Source: Flavobacterium sinopsychrotolerans
GTDB taxonomy: Bacteria > Bacteroidota > Bacteroidia > Flavobacteriales > Flavobacteriaceae
Direction of reading: 5' to 3'
DNA length: 64,000 nucleotides
Assembly: GCF_900110375.1 (NCBI RefSeq)
Contig: NZ_FODN01000001.1
Coordinates: 372,001-436,000 of the forward strand
Shown: positions 27,263 through 37,195 of the stretch, piece after piece
Numbering within the stretch: position 1 is the first letter of the stretch
How the letters are laid out: each line of letters opens with the position of its first letter
Notes under the pieces: model-generated
The model's database searches: none
What the model saw: the letters and a program-made list of their open reading frames with translations, nothing else
Told to the model about the DNA's origin: nothing
Position numbers and translations under genes: made by a program

Positions 27263-28609
27263 ATGCTAAACATATCTGATAACAAAACAAAACTGCAACC
27301 GCTAGACCGTTACGAGACCGTTAGAAACCTGACTAATAGACCGCATTATAGGATTTTAAATAAAATTATAGCAGGCGTTTCAATAGTAGCTTTAGTGGCG
27401 CTTTTTCTCCCTTGGACACAAAATATTTCAGGAACTGGAAGTGTGACAACATTAAAACCAGACCAAAGACCACAATCTATTCAGAGTGTTATTTCTGGCC
27501 GACTTGAAAAATGGTATGTTCAAGAAGGTGATTTTGTCAATAAAGGCGATACAATTCTGTTTATCTCTGAAATAAAAGAGGATTATATGGATCCCAATTT
27601 AGTAGAAAACACCCGAAACCAAATGAATGCTAAGAAACAATCTTTACAATCGTATGGTTCAAAAGTAAGTACGCTTTCCGGCCAGATTCAAGCCATTGAA
27701 AGGGAAAAGGTCTTAAAACTGGAACAAGCACAAAATAAAATCAAACAATCTCTTTTGAAAATAAAGAGTGACAGTATGGATCTTGTTGCTGTAAAAACCC
27801 AGCTAAAAATAGCCAATACACAATACGATCGTTCCGTTCAGCTGAATAAAGAAGGACTGAAACCACTTACTGATATTGAAGAAAAAAGACTAAAATTACA
27901 AGAAGTAGAAGCTAAAATTATCACGCAGGAAAACAAATACTTAACCAGCAAAAACGAGTTTATCAATGCAAAAGTTGAAATAAACAGAATAAGCGCGGAA
28001 TATGCAGAGAAAGTTTCGAAAGCCAATAGTGATAAATATACAGCACTCAGCAGTCAGTACGACACCGATGCTCAGGTGAACAAACTCGAAAATCAATATG
28101 CAAATTACAGCATTCGTAATGGCATGTACTACATCAAAGCATCGCAAAGTGGCTATATTAACAGGGCGTTACAATCCGGTATTGGAGAAACCATAAAAGA
28201 AGGAACGCCAATTGCAACTATAATGCCATCCGAATATGATATAGCGGTAGAAACATTTGTAAACCCAATTGATTTACCTTTATTAACCAAAGGAGAAAAA
28301 GTTCGGGTTTGGTTTGATGGCTGGCCTACGATTGTATTTTCAGGATGGCCTGATATGTCTTATGGAACTTTTGGTGGAGAAATTGTTGCTATTGAAAATT
28401 TCATCAGTGAAAATGGCAAATACCGCGTATTAATCGCTCCCGATAAAAAAGAAGCCAAATGGCCGAAACAATTAAGTATAGGAGCCGGAGCGCAAACTAT
28501 TGCTTTGTTAGACAATGTTCCAGTTTGGTTTGAAGTTTGGAGAACGTTAAACGGATTTCCGCCAAATTATTACAAACCAACGACCAAAACCACAAAAGAA
28601 AAGAAATAA
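27263..28609 (+). CDS. HlyD-family membrane fusion protein
   Basis: 448 residues. One N-terminal membrane helix (about 34-51) is followed by a split lipoyl-like domain (QSIQSVISGRLEKWYVQEGDFVNKGD, residues about 70-95, and YIKASQSGYINRALQ near 290), a long coiled coil between about 112 and 280, and a beta-barrel part at the C-terminus. It would bridge the inner-membrane ABC protein and the outer-membrane TolC protein. It begins 2 bases after the ABC gene and shares its last base with the tolC-like ATG. Confidence 0.9.
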   Translation: MLNISDNKTKLQPLDRYETVRNLTNRPHYRILNKIIAGVSIVALVALFLPWTQNISGTGSVTTLKPDQRPQSIQSVISGRLEKWYVQEGDFVNKGDTILFISEIKEDYMDPNLVENTRNQMNAKKQSLQSYGSKVSTLSGQIQAIEREKVLKLEQAQNKIKQSLLKIKSDSMDLVAVKTQLKIANTQYDRSVQLNKEGLKPLTDIEEKRLKLQEVEAKIITQENKYLTSKNEFINAKVEINRISAEYAEKVSKANSDKYTALSSQYDTDAQVNKLENQYANYSIRNGMYYIKASQSGYINRALQSGIGETIKEGTPIATIMPSEYDIAVETFVNPIDLPLLTKGEKVRVWFDGWPTIVFSGWPDMSYGTFGGEIVAIENFISENGKYRVLIAPDKKEAKWPKQLSIGAGAQTIALLDNVPVWFEVWRTLNGFPPNYYKPTTKTTKEKK

Positions 28610-29997
28610 TGAAACACGTATTTTTAGCGCTTATATTCTTTGGTTTTTCTGTAACTGCTCAAGAAATGGCATCAAAAGAACTTACCTACACCGAGTTTCT
28701 GGGGTATGTAAAAAAATACCATCCACTGGTGAAGAATGCCAACTTGGAAATCAATAAAGCGCAAGCTAATTTGATGATGGCTCGCGGTGGTTTTGACCCA
28801 AAAATTGAGGTAGATTTCAGCAAAAAACAATTCAAAGACAAGGAGTATTATTCCATTTTAAACAGTAGTTTCAAAATCCCAACTTGGTATGGAATCGAGA
28901 TTAAAGCCGGCTTTGACAATAGTGAAGGCGTATATTTGAATCCACAAAACACACTGCCCAATCAAGGATTAACTTCGCTGGGCGTAACCGTTCCGCTTGG
29001 ACAAGGTTTGTTTATCAATCAAAGGATGGCTGATGTTCGAAAAGCAAAAATGCAAATGCAATTGAGTCAGGCAGAACGAAAGCTGCAGGCTATTACAGTT
29101 TTATATGATGCTTCTTTGGCTTATTTTAATTGGAAGAAAAACTTCAATGAAGTGCAATTGTACAAAGAATACAACAAGAATGCACAAATAAGGTTCAAGG
29201 GAATTCAGTCGTTAATCAAACAAGGTGACAAACCTGCAATTGATAGCGTTGAAGCGGGGATTATTATAAAAAACCGCATTTTAAATCTTGAAGATTCTAA
29301 GCTCAAATTGGCTAAAGCCAAATTAGAACTTTCTAATTTTCTTTGGTTGGAAAACAATATTCCATTGGAAATATCCGATGAATTGATTCCCGAAACGCAA
29401 TTAGAATTCACGATTCAGGAAAGTTTAAAAACCAATGATTTATTGAATACAGATTTCTCCATCAACAATCACCCAAAAATCAATGCATTGCAAAGCAAGA
29501 TTGACATGCTAAATGTGGAAAAAAAATTAAAGGCTAATATGCTTTTGCCAAAAATTGATATGGGTTATTCTTACATATCAGAACCTAGTTACATTGATAA
29601 TTATCAGTTTGAGGATTATAAAATTGGATTGGATTTTTATTTTCCTTTGTTCCTTCGAAAAGAACGCGGTAGTTTGAAACTGGCAAAGTACAAAGTACAG
29701 GAATCCGAATTTATATTGGATTTAGAAAAAGTACAATTGACCAATAAAATCAATGCCCAAAGAATGGAAATTGAATCCTTGCTAAGACAAAAAGAGTTAA
29801 TAAAAGGATTGGTAGAAGATAATCGCACGATGTTAAATTCAGAGGAAAGATTATTTTCTTTTGGTGAAAGTTCATTATTTTTAATCAATACCAGAGAGAA
29901 TAATTTAGTAAGCGCGCAGCTTTCAAAGATAGCTTTAGAGAACCGTTTTTACATTTCAAATTCAGAGCTTTTTAAAATAATGGCCAATCCGGATTAA
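28609..29997 (+). CDS. TolC-family outer-membrane efflux protein
   Basis: About 462 residues. Signal peptide MKHVFLALIFFGFSVTAQ, then two long helical hairpin regions (for instance GDKPAIDSVEAGIIIKNRIL, and the mirrored part after about 270) as in the OEP/TolC fold. The start is placed at 28609, where TAATG joins it to the HlyD gene; an in-frame ATG at 28537 lies inside HlyD and has no signal peptide. It completes a type I-like export system. Confidence 0.88.
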   Translation: MKHVFLALIFFGFSVTAQEMASKELTYTEFLGYVKKYHPLVKNANLEINKAQANLMMARGGFDPKIEVDFSKKQFKDKEYYSILNSSFKIPTWYGIEIKAGFDNSEGVYLNPQNTLPNQGLTSLGVTVPLGQGLFINQRMADVRKAKMQMQLSQAERKLQAITVLYDASLAYFNWKKNFNEVQLYKEYNKNAQIRFKGIQSLIKQGDKPAIDSVEAGIIIKNRILNLEDSKLKLAKAKLELSNFLWLENNIPLEISDELIPETQLEFTIQESLKTNDLLNTDFSINNHPKINALQSKIDMLNVEKKLKANMLLPKIDMGYSYISEPSYIDNYQFEDYKIGLDFYFPLFLRKERGSLKLAKYKVQESEFILDLEKVQLTNKINAQRMEIESLLRQKELIKGLVEDNRTMLNSEERLFSFGESSLFLINTRENNLVSAQLSKIALENRFYISNSELFKIMANPD

Positions 29998-30013
29998 ATA
30001 ATTTATAAAATCG

Positions 30014-30021
30014 TACTTTTG
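30014..30021 (+). promoter_or_regulatory. -7 box of map
   Basis: TACTTTTG fits TAnnTTTG, 20 bases before the ATG at 30042, and separates map from the export operon. Confidence 0.55.
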
Positions 30022-30041
30022 CAAACTGAAAAACAAGAATT

Positions 30042-30860
30042 ATGATTATTGTAAAATCACGTGAAGAAATAGAATTAATGCGCGAAAGTGCGTTGATCGT
30101 ATCAAAAACATTAGGAATGATTGCTTCTGAAATCAAAGAAGGAGTCACTACTTTATATCTGGACAAATTAGCAGAAGAATTCATTCGTGATCATGGAGCT
30201 GAACCAAGTTTTCTTGGATTATATGGCTTTCCAAATTCACTTTGTATGAGTCCGAACGCTCAAGTGGTTCACGGAATTCCAAATAACAAACCATTAGAAA
30301 GTGGCGACGTAATCTCAGTAGATTGTGGTGCTTATAAAAATGGATACCATGGCGATCATGCCTATTCTTTTGAAATTGGCGAAGTCGCTCCGGAAACCAA
30401 AAAATTATTACAGGTAACTAAAGAATCTTTGTACGTAGGAATACGAGAATTAAGATTAGGAAACCGTGTTGAAGACGTAGGAAATGCAATTCAAAAATAT
30501 ACAGAATCGCATGGTTATGGTGTAGTTCGTGAATTAGTAGGTCATGGCGTAGGACAAAAAATGCATGAAGATCCTGAAATGCCTAATTATGGTAAAAAAG
30601 GAAGAGGAAAACTTTTTGTAGAAGGAATGGTTGTGGCTATTGAACCCATGATTAATTTGGGAACCCGAAACATAAAACAACACAAAGACGGTTGGACAAT
30701 CACGACAGCTGACGGAAAACCAAGTGCCCATTTTGAGCATGATGTTGCCATTATTGATGGAAAACCGGAGATTTTATCGACTTTTGGATACATCTACAAA
30801 GCGTTAAGAATTGTGAGTAATGAAGAAGATGAGTTTAGACAAACACCTTTGGTTCTGTAA
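30042..30860 (+). CDS. map: methionine aminopeptidase, type I
   Basis: 272 residues. Removes the initiator methionine from new proteins. The metal ligands are visible as Asp94 (SVDCGAY), Asp105 (GDHAYSF), His168 (VGHGVG), Glu201 (VAIEPM) and Glu232 (HFEHD). No long insert that would mark type II. The stop codon shares its last base with the ATG of the methyltransferase gene behind it. Confidence 0.95.
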   Translation: MIIVKSREEIELMRESALIVSKTLGMIASEIKEGVTTLYLDKLAEEFIRDHGAEPSFLGLYGFPNSLCMSPNAQVVHGIPNNKPLESGDVISVDCGAYKNGYHGDHAYSFEIGEVAPETKKLLQVTKESLYVGIRELRLGNRVEDVGNAIQKYTESHGYGVVRELVGHGVGQKMHEDPEMPNYGKKGRGKLFVEGMVVAIEPMINLGTRNIKQHKDGWTITTADGKPSAHFEHDVAIIDGKPEILSTFGYIYKALRIVSNEEDEFRQTPLVL

Positions 30861-31693
30861 TGAAAAAACTTTTTAAACTTATACTCAATACTATTCCTCG
30901 TCCTTTATTAATTAGGCTGAGTTATGTAGCTCGTCCTATTATCGCTTTTTCATTAAGAGGAACTAATTTCACCGATCCAATCGACGGAAAAAGCTTCAAA
31001 TCGATGTTGCCTTATGGATATGAAACACAACGCAACAATGTGCTTTCGCCAAGTACACTTTCCCTGGAAAGACATCGCTTATTATGGTTGTATTTGAATG
31101 AAGAAACCGATTTTTTTAAATCTGAACTAGTTTCAGATTCTTCTTTTACGAATACTAAAAGAATTAAATTAAGAGATGCTGAAACAAATTCAGCATTAAA
31201 AGTACTGCACTTTGCGCCGGAGCAAGCTTTTTATAAATTGTTTCGAAACCAAAAAAATCTCGATTACACGACAACCGATTTGTTTTCACCGTTAGCGGAT
31301 GTAAAAGCTGACATTTGTAATTTGCCTTTTGAAGACAATCAATATGATGTTATTTTGTGCAATCATGTTTTAGAACATATTCCGGATGATACGAAAGCCA
31401 TGCAGGAATTGTATCGGGTTTTGAAACCTGGCGGAATGGCAATTTTACAAATTCCACAAGATTTATCCAGAGCGACAACTTTTGCCGATGATTCCATTAC
31501 GGATCAAAAAGAACGCGCTAAAATCTTTGGTCAATACGATCATGTCCGTATTTACGGTCGCGATTATTTTGATAAATTACGAAGTATCGGTTTTAAAGTA
31601 ATTGAAGAAGATTACACTAATAAAATTGCACCCGAATTAGTAGAGAAATACTGTTTAGCCAAAGGGGAAATCATTCCCGTTTGTTTTAAATAG
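30860..31693 (+). CDS. class I SAM-dependent methyltransferase
   Basis: 277 residues, with a methyltransferase-11-type domain: LKVLHFAPEQAF as motif I (non-canonical, without the Gly-rich GxGxG), ADICNLPFEDNQYDVILCNHVLEHIPDDTKAMQELYRVLKPGG as motifs II-IV, a strong match. The N-terminal 100 residues are family-specific. Acceptor unknown. Coupled to map through TAATG overlap, a frequent arrangement in Flavobacteria. Confidence 0.82.
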   Translation: MKKLFKLILNTIPRPLLIRLSYVARPIIAFSLRGTNFTDPIDGKSFKSMLPYGYETQRNNVLSPSTLSLERHRLLWLYLNEETDFFKSELVSDSSFTNTKRIKLRDAETNSALKVLHFAPEQAFYKLFRNQKNLDYTTTDLFSPLADVKADICNLPFEDNQYDVILCNHVLEHIPDDTKAMQELYRVLKPGGMAILQIPQDLSRATTFADDSITDQKERAKIFGQYDHVRIYGRDYFDKLRSIGFKVIEEDYTNKIAPELVEKYCLAKGEIIPVCFK

Positions 31694-31765
31694 TTAGTGC
31701 TTTTTCAGGAAATAATATTTCATGGCATAATTCGTTATATTTACATCTAAGCAACAATTAACATT

Positions 31766-33022
31766 ATGCCTATTTCCTTTTACCGAAAAATAATACTATT
31801 TTTTATTATTACTTCTTCCTCTGCACAAGTAGAAAAAGAAGTAGCTCCGCCGTACCACATTAAGACCATATCATTTGTTCAAAATGACCAAAATATAGTT
31901 CCAATTTTAAAATTAGGAGAAGGATTTCAATTGCAATTTGATGATCTTTTTGGTAATGAAGCCAATTATTACTACGAAATTATTCATTGCGATTACAATT
32001 GGAATCCTTCGGCAATACCTAAAAATGAATATTTAGAAGGTTTTGACAACCAAAGAATTCAGGATTACACCAATTCATTCAACACTTTACAAATCTACTC
32101 ACATTACAAATTAGCGATTCCAAATCAGTTTACGCAACAATTAAAGATCAGCGGAAACTACATGATTAAAGTTTTAGATGAAAGTAAAGAAGTGTTATTT
32201 TCGAGGAAATTTATTTTATATGAAGATTTGGTTACGGTTCCCATACAAGTCAAACGAGCACGAACAGTAGACAACATTGAAATGAAACACAATTTAGATT
32301 TTACCATTAAATCAAATACAATTACTTTTCAAAATCCGTTAAAAAATATTAAAGTGCTTTTACTTCAAAACGGACAATTGAATAGCGGCATAAAAAATAT
32401 AAGTCCACAATATACCATTGGGAATGATTTGATTTACAAATACGATTCGGAAACCCAGTTTTGGGCGGGAAATGAATTTTTATTTTTCGAAAATAAAGAT
32501 ATCAGATCTGCAAGCAACAATGTTGCACGGATTGACTCAAACACTGCCATTTACGGCTCTTTTTTATACACAAATTCAGCCAGAGCTAACTTCCCCTATT
32601 CGTTTACTCAAGATGTAAATGGTGATTTTGTTGTGAAAAATATAAATGCAGCTAACGGAGAAATAGAAGCAGATTATGCCTGGGTTTATTTTAGTCTTTC
32701 GGCACCCACTTTTAGAATAAACAAAAATATTTATGTGACGGGAATGTTTAATAATTACAATCTGACTCCTGAGTACAAAATGGATTATAACACAAAAAAG
32801 GGCATTTACGAAAAAGCAATTTTGATTAAACAGGGATTTACAAATTTCAAATACATCGTAGCTGACAACAAAGGAGTTATTGATTCAGAAAATACAATAG
32901 ACGGCAATTTCTATCAAACAGAAAATGATTACACAATAGTGGTTTATTACAGAGAAAACATTGACCGATACGACAGAGTTGTGGGCAAAGGAATAGCAAA
33001 TTCGATAAATATCATCAACTAA
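31766..33022 (+). CDS. type IX secretion system plug protein (DUF5103)
   Basis: 418 residues, signal peptide ending near SSSAQ. The sequence YEIIHCDYNWNPS, FDNQRIQDYTNSFNT and the C-terminal VTGMFNNYNLTPEYKMDY with FKYIV are features of the DUF5103 family. The member in F. johnsoniae closes the SprA translocon on its periplasmic side. Expected location: periplasm, with SprA. No other T9SS core gene is in the window, so it is a stand-alone gene here. Confidence 0.85.
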   Translation: MPISFYRKIILFFIITSSSAQVEKEVAPPYHIKTISFVQNDQNIVPILKLGEGFQLQFDDLFGNEANYYYEIIHCDYNWNPSAIPKNEYLEGFDNQRIQDYTNSFNTLQIYSHYKLAIPNQFTQQLKISGNYMIKVLDESKEVLFSRKFILYEDLVTVPIQVKRARTVDNIEMKHNLDFTIKSNTITFQNPLKNIKVLLLQNGQLNSGIKNISPQYTIGNDLIYKYDSETQFWAGNEFLFFENKDIRSASNNVARIDSNTAIYGSFLYTNSARANFPYSFTQDVNGDFVVKNINAANGEIEADYAWVYFSLSAPTFRINKNIYVTGMFNNYNLTPEYKMDYNTKKGIYEKAILIKQGFTNFKYIVADNKGVIDSENTIDGNFYQTENDYTIVVYYRENIDRYDRVVGKGIANSINIIN

Positions 33023-33037
33023 AAAACTTTTGATAAA

Positions 33038-33071
33038 TTTGGTAAAACGACACCATTTTTTTGTAAATTTG
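33038..33071 (+). promoter_or_regulatory. promoter of apaG
   Basis: TTTG (33038-33041), a 22-base spacer, then TAAATTTG (33064-33071). This is a good match to the Flavobacterium -33/-7 pattern and lies 31 bases before the ATG at 33103. Confidence 0.7.
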
Positions 33072-33102
33072 TCAATAATAATCACATATTCATCCATTTA
33101 AC

Positions 33103-33489
33103 ATGGTTTCTCAAATAACAAGAGGCATAAAGATTTCGGTATTAACTAGTTTTGAGGGTACTTACTTCAAAAACTATAAGATTCACTTTGCCTTTAGTTA
33201 CGTAATCACAATTGAAAATCACAGTAAGGATTCCGTTCAGTTGATTTCTCGTCATTGGGAAATTTTTGATTCCTTAAATGAAATCGAAATTGTTGACGGA
33301 GAAGGTGTAATTGGGAAAAAACCAGTTTTAAAACCTGGAGAATTTCACACTTATAGTTCTGGCTGTTTACTTTCTTCCCCTTATGGGGCTATGAAAGGAT
33401 ATTTCAACATGATTAACTTCACCTCTACAAAGAATTTCAAAGTGATTGTACCTACTTTTAGATTGTGTGCTCCGTTTGCTTTGAATTAA
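33103..33489 (+). CDS. apaG: ApaG-domain protein
   Basis: 128 residues forming a single ApaG immunoglobulin-like domain: YVITIENHSKDSVQLISRHWEIFDS, then VVG-like GVIGKKPVLKPGEFHTYSSGC and GAMKGYFNM. Known members are small cytoplasmic proteins linked to Co/Mg resistance and, as a domain, to protein interaction. Exact role uncertain. Own promoter upstream; pruA follows. Confidence 0.93.
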   Translation: MVSQITRGIKISVLTSFEGTYFKNYKIHFAFSYVITIENHSKDSVQLISRHWEIFDSLNEIEIVDGEGVIGKKPVLKPGEFHTYSSGCLLSSPYGAMKGYFNMINFTSTKNFKVIVPTFRLCAPFALN

Positions 33490-33596
33490 ATTGCCACTCT
33501 TTTATTAGAATTTTAACTTCCAATCAGATTCTCTGATTGATGAATTATTGTTACCTTTACAACTCAATTTTTGATTATAATTAAAATCTATTTAAT

Positions 33597-35222
33597 ATGC
33601 CAAAAGGAATTTACAACGTCCCAAAAGCGTTTAACGAAACCGTTAAGTCCTACGCTCCAGGAAGCCCGGAAAGAGAAGAAGTTCTAGCCACTTTCAAGAA
33701 AATGTATAGTGAAACCGTTGATGTTCCTTTATACATTGGAGGAGAAGAAATCCGCACTGGAAAAACGAAAACTATAAATCCTCCTTTCGACCACAAACAT
33801 ACTGTGGGTCAATACCACGAGGCTGACAAAGAACATATAGAAAAAGCCATTTCAACTGCGCTTGAAGCAAAAAAGAAATGGGCAAATTTAGCTTGGGAAC
33901 ACAGAGCATCAATATTTTTAAAAGCTGCTGAATTGCTTGCAGGACCTTACCGTGCCAAAATAAATGCAGCCACTATGATTGCTCAGGCAAAAACAGTACA
34001 CCAAGCTGAAATTGACGCAGCTTGTGAATTTATAGACTTTTTGCGTTTCAACGTGCAATTCATGTCTCAAATTTATGCCGAACAACCTACTTCATCAGAA
34101 GGTGTTTGGAACAGATTAGAACACAGACCATTGGAAGGATTTGTTTATGCCATCACTCCGTTTAACTTTACAGCAATTGCCGGTAATTTACCAGCTGCTC
34201 CAGCATTAATGGGGAATGTTGTGGTTTGGAAACCAAGTGCTACACAAATTTATTCTGCAAATGTAATTGTAGAAGTATTCAAACTAGCAGGTTTACCGGA
34301 CGGTGTAATCAATGTGGTTTATGGAGACTCAGCGATGATTTCTGAAACATTATTAGGAAGTCGTGATTTCGCAGGAATTCACTTCACCGGTTCAACCCGT
34401 GTTTTCAATGACATTTGGGGAAAAATTGGACAAAACATCAGCAACTACAAAACATATCCAAGAATCGTTGGAGAAACTGGAGGTAAAGATTTTGTTGTAG
34501 CGCATTCATCCGCTATTCCGGCACAAGTTGCTACAGCACTTTCAAGAGGAGCTTTCGAATACCAAGGACAAAAATGCTCCGCTGCTTCAAGAGCATACGT
34601 GCCACAATCAATATGGCCAGAAGTAAAAAAATTACTAGTAGCCGATTTAGCTTCTATGAAAATGGGATCTCCAGGTGATACCAATAATTTTATTTCATCC
34701 GTAATTTCAGAAAGTTCATTTGACAAATTAGCCGGTTTTATTGAGCAAGCTAAAAAAGATACAGATGCCGAAATTATTGCAGGAGGAAATTACGACAAGT
34801 CTGTTGGTTATTTTATAGAGCCTACCGTTATTGTAACTACAAATCCAAAATACACTACAATGGAAACCGAATTATTCGGACCAGTATTGACAATTTACGT
34901 TTACGAAGATGCTAAATGGGAAGAAACACTTGTTCTTGTAGATTCAACTTCTGAATACGCATTGACAGGAGCTGTCTTGAGCCAAGACCGCTATGCCATT
35001 GAATATGCGATGAAAGTATTAGAAAATGCAGCAGGTAATTTCTACATCAACGACAAACCAACAGGAGCAGTAGTAGGGCAACAGCCGTTTGGTGGAGCAA
35101 GAGGATCAGGAACTAATGACAAAGCAGGTTCAGTATTGAACTTATTGCGTTGGGTTTCTCCAAGAACAATCAAAGAAACTTTTGTTACTCCAGAGAACTA
35201 CAGATACCCGTTTTTAGGATAA
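33597..35222 (+). CDS. pruA: L-glutamate gamma-semialdehyde dehydrogenase (P5C dehydrogenase)
   Basis: 541 residues. Oxidises glutamate semialdehyde to glutamate with NAD+, the second step of proline breakdown. The aldehyde dehydrogenase catalytic cysteine is Cys327 (GQKCSAASRAY) and the general base Glu293 (VGETGGKDF); the NAD-binding region and GSTRVFNDIW precede it. Length matches the stand-alone P5CDH type rather than the bifunctional PutA. Followed by a terminator. Confidence 0.95.
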   Translation: MPKGIYNVPKAFNETVKSYAPGSPEREEVLATFKKMYSETVDVPLYIGGEEIRTGKTKTINPPFDHKHTVGQYHEADKEHIEKAISTALEAKKKWANLAWEHRASIFLKAAELLAGPYRAKINAATMIAQAKTVHQAEIDAACEFIDFLRFNVQFMSQIYAEQPTSSEGVWNRLEHRPLEGFVYAITPFNFTAIAGNLPAAPALMGNVVVWKPSATQIYSANVIVEVFKLAGLPDGVINVVYGDSAMISETLLGSRDFAGIHFTGSTRVFNDIWGKIGQNISNYKTYPRIVGETGGKDFVVAHSSAIPAQVATALSRGAFEYQGQKCSAASRAYVPQSIWPEVKKLLVADLASMKMGSPGDTNNFISSVISESSFDKLAGFIEQAKKDTDAEIIAGGNYDKSVGYFIEPTVIVTTNPKYTTMETELFGPVLTIYVYEDAKWEETLVLVDSTSEYALTGAVLSQDRYAIEYAMKVLENAAGNFYINDKPTGAVVGQQPFGGARGSGTNDKAGSVLNLLRWVSPRTIKETFVTPENYRYPFLG

Positions 35223-35275
35223 TAAATTAGTCGTAAAGTTTGAAAGTCGAAAGTCTTAAAGAACATGCAAATAGT

Positions 35276-35311
35276 AAAAAGCCGAATCTAAAATTTAGAT
35301 TCGGCTTTTTT
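35276..35311. terminator. bidirectional terminator between pruA and rsmG
   Basis: Near-perfect stem AAAAGCCGAATCTAAA / TTTAGATTCGGCTTTT with T runs on both strands. Confidence 0.85.
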
Positions 35312-35350
35312 TATATTTTTTCTACTCAGTTCTATCTTTCGACCTTATGA

Positions 35351-35980
35351 CTAAACCGTAAACTTCAACGGCAAATGCACTACTTTCTTAGTTTCAAAGA
35401 ATTCATCTTCAAAGAAATCAGCTAAATTGTATTCAGTAGCTTTCGGGAAATCCTTCAATTCTTCAGTTAAGTCTCCTCCCTTTAAATAGAGAATTCCGTT
35501 TTTCAATTCGTGTTTGTTTTGTTTTTTAATTTTGGTTTTCACCCAAGAAACAAAATCAGGCATATTGGTCACGGCACGACTCACGATAAAGTCGAAATCT
35601 CCTTTTACATTTTCGGCACGCATTTGTTCCGCTTTAACATTTTTCAATTCCAATCCTTCGGCAACAGCCTGCACTACTTTTATTTTTTTGGCAATAATAT
35701 CAATCAAATAAAAACGCGTTTCCGGAAAAAGAATCGCCAATGGAATACCAGGAAAACCTCCACCGGTTCCAACATCCAGCACATAAGTACCCGGTTCAAA
35801 ATTTATAATTTTGGCAATTCCCAATGAATGCAGAATATGTTTGGTGTACAAAGCATCAATATCTTTTCTCGAAATAACATTGATTTTTTCATTCCAATCA
35901 TGGTATAAAAAATCCAGTTTTTCGAACTGTTCTTTCTGAATATCAGTTAAATTAGGAAAATACTTAAGAATCTCATCCAT
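35351..35980 (-). CDS. rsmG: 16S rRNA (guanine527-N7)-methyltransferase
   Basis: 209 residues. Methylates N7 of G527 in 16S rRNA. Motif I is VLDVGTGGGFPGIPLAILFP near residues 67-86, and FDFIVSRAVTNMPDF is the family's motif IV region; both fit RsmG. Convergent with pruA across a shared terminator and divergent from the desaturase gene. Confidence 0.94.
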   Translation of the reverse strand: MDEILKYFPNLTDIQKEQFEKLDFLYHDWNEKINVISRKDIDALYTKHILHSLGIAKIINFEPGTYVLDVGTGGGFPGIPLAILFPETRFYLIDIIAKKIKVVQAVAEGLELKNVKAEQMRAENVKGDFDFIVSRAVTNMPDFVSWVKTKIKKQNKHELKNGILYLKGGDLTEELKDFPKATEYNLADFFEDEFFETKKVVHLPLKFTV

Positions 35981-36033
35981 CTATTAATTTTTTAACAAAA
36001 GTAATACTTTAGAGTTAAAATATTTATCTCAAT

Positions 36034-36068
36034 TTTGTATATCGAAAAATTTATAATAATTACCTTTG
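36034..36068 (+). promoter_or_regulatory. promoter of the fatty acid desaturase gene
   Basis: TTTG (36034-36037), a 23-base spacer and TACCTTTG (36061-36068) match the Flavobacterium -33/-7 pattern, 17 bases before the ATG at 36086. Confidence 0.65.
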
Positions 36069-36085
36069 AACTTTATTAAAAATAT

Positions 36086-37180
36086 ATGAATAATAATGCT
36101 CCAACATTTGCTAAGCAAGATAGCCTAAAGTTTTTTAGAACACTTAACTCACGGGTTAACAATTACTTCAAAGAAAACAACATCCAAAAGACCGGCAATT
36201 GGAAACTATATTTGAAAACCATAATTCTGTTTTCTGTTTTTCTTGCGCCTTATTTTTTAATTCTGACACTTGGTATGCCTTTTTGGGCGCATCTTCTGTT
36301 AACCATCGTCATGGGAATTGGAATGGCCGGAGTAGGAATGAATGTAATGCACGATGGAAACCACGGTTCGTATTCAAATAGAACTTGGGTCAACAAATTC
36401 ATGGGTGGAACTATTTATGTTTTGGCAGGAAATGTATACAACTGGCAAGTGCAACACAATGTTTTGCATCATACGTATACAAACATTCCGGGTCACGATG
36501 AGGATTTAGATGCCGGACGTGTAATTCGTTTCACAAAAGATGCCAAATGGTATAACTTTCACCGTTTTCAACAATATTATTCTGTATTCTTATACGGATT
36601 ATTAACATTCAACTGGGCTATTACAACTGATTTTAAACAGATGAGAAGCTACTTGAAAAGAAAATTATCTTACGGTGAAGCGAAAAGCCCAAAAATACTT
36701 TGGACAACATTAATTATCACAAAAGTAATTTATGTTTCTATCTGGATCGTATTGCCAATCGTTATTGGAATCACATGGTGGAAAGTATTAATTGGTTTCT
36801 TCGTGATGCATTACACAGCAGGTTTGATTCTGAGTGTTGTGTTCCAATTGGCACACGTTGTGGAAGAAACAACCAATCCATCTCCAAATGAATTAGGAGA
36901 AATGGACAATACTTGGGCGATACACCAATTGTTTACTACAACTAATTTTGCTCCAAAAAACAAAATCGTAAACTGGTACACTGGCGGATTAAATCACCAA
37001 ATTGAGCACCATATTTTCCCAAATATCAGTCACGTACATTATGGTAAAATTGCCAGTATCGTAAAAGAAACGGCTCAAGAATGCAACTTGCCGTATTACG
37101 AATACAAAACAATGCGAAGTGCTGTTATTGCTCATTTCAAACATTTGAAAGAGCTGGGAATGAAACCGGAACTTACATAA
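36086..37180 (+). CDS. membrane fatty acid (acyl-CoA/acyl-lipid) desaturase
   Basis: 364 residues with four to six hydrophobic segments. The three histidine boxes of di-iron front-end desaturases are present: HDGNH (89-93), HNVLHH (124-129) and HQIEHH (304-309, the Q-type box). No cytochrome b5 domain is attached. It inserts a double bond in membrane lipid chains, probably a cold response, though regiochemistry is not readable. A 30-bp palindrome follows. Confidence 0.9.
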   Translation: MNNNAPTFAKQDSLKFFRTLNSRVNNYFKENNIQKTGNWKLYLKTIILFSVFLAPYFLILTLGMPFWAHLLLTIVMGIGMAGVGMNVMHDGNHGSYSNRTWVNKFMGGTIYVLAGNVYNWQVQHNVLHHTYTNIPGHDEDLDAGRVIRFTKDAKWYNFHRFQQYYSVFLYGLLTFNWAITTDFKQMRSYLKRKLSYGEAKSPKILWTTLIITKVIYVSIWIVLPIVIGITWWKVLIGFFVMHYTAGLILSVVFQLAHVVEETTNPSPNELGEMDNTWAIHQLFTTTNFAPKNKIVNWYTGGLNHQIEHHIFPNISHVHYGKIASIVKETAQECNLPYYEYKTMRSAVIAHFKHLKELGMKPELT

Positions 37181-37195
37181 TTAAACAAAACATGT

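Noticed and set aside
28537..28608. Longer start for the TolC-family gene
   Set aside because: It lies inside the HlyD gene and removes the signal peptide from the N-terminus; TAATG at 28609 fits better.
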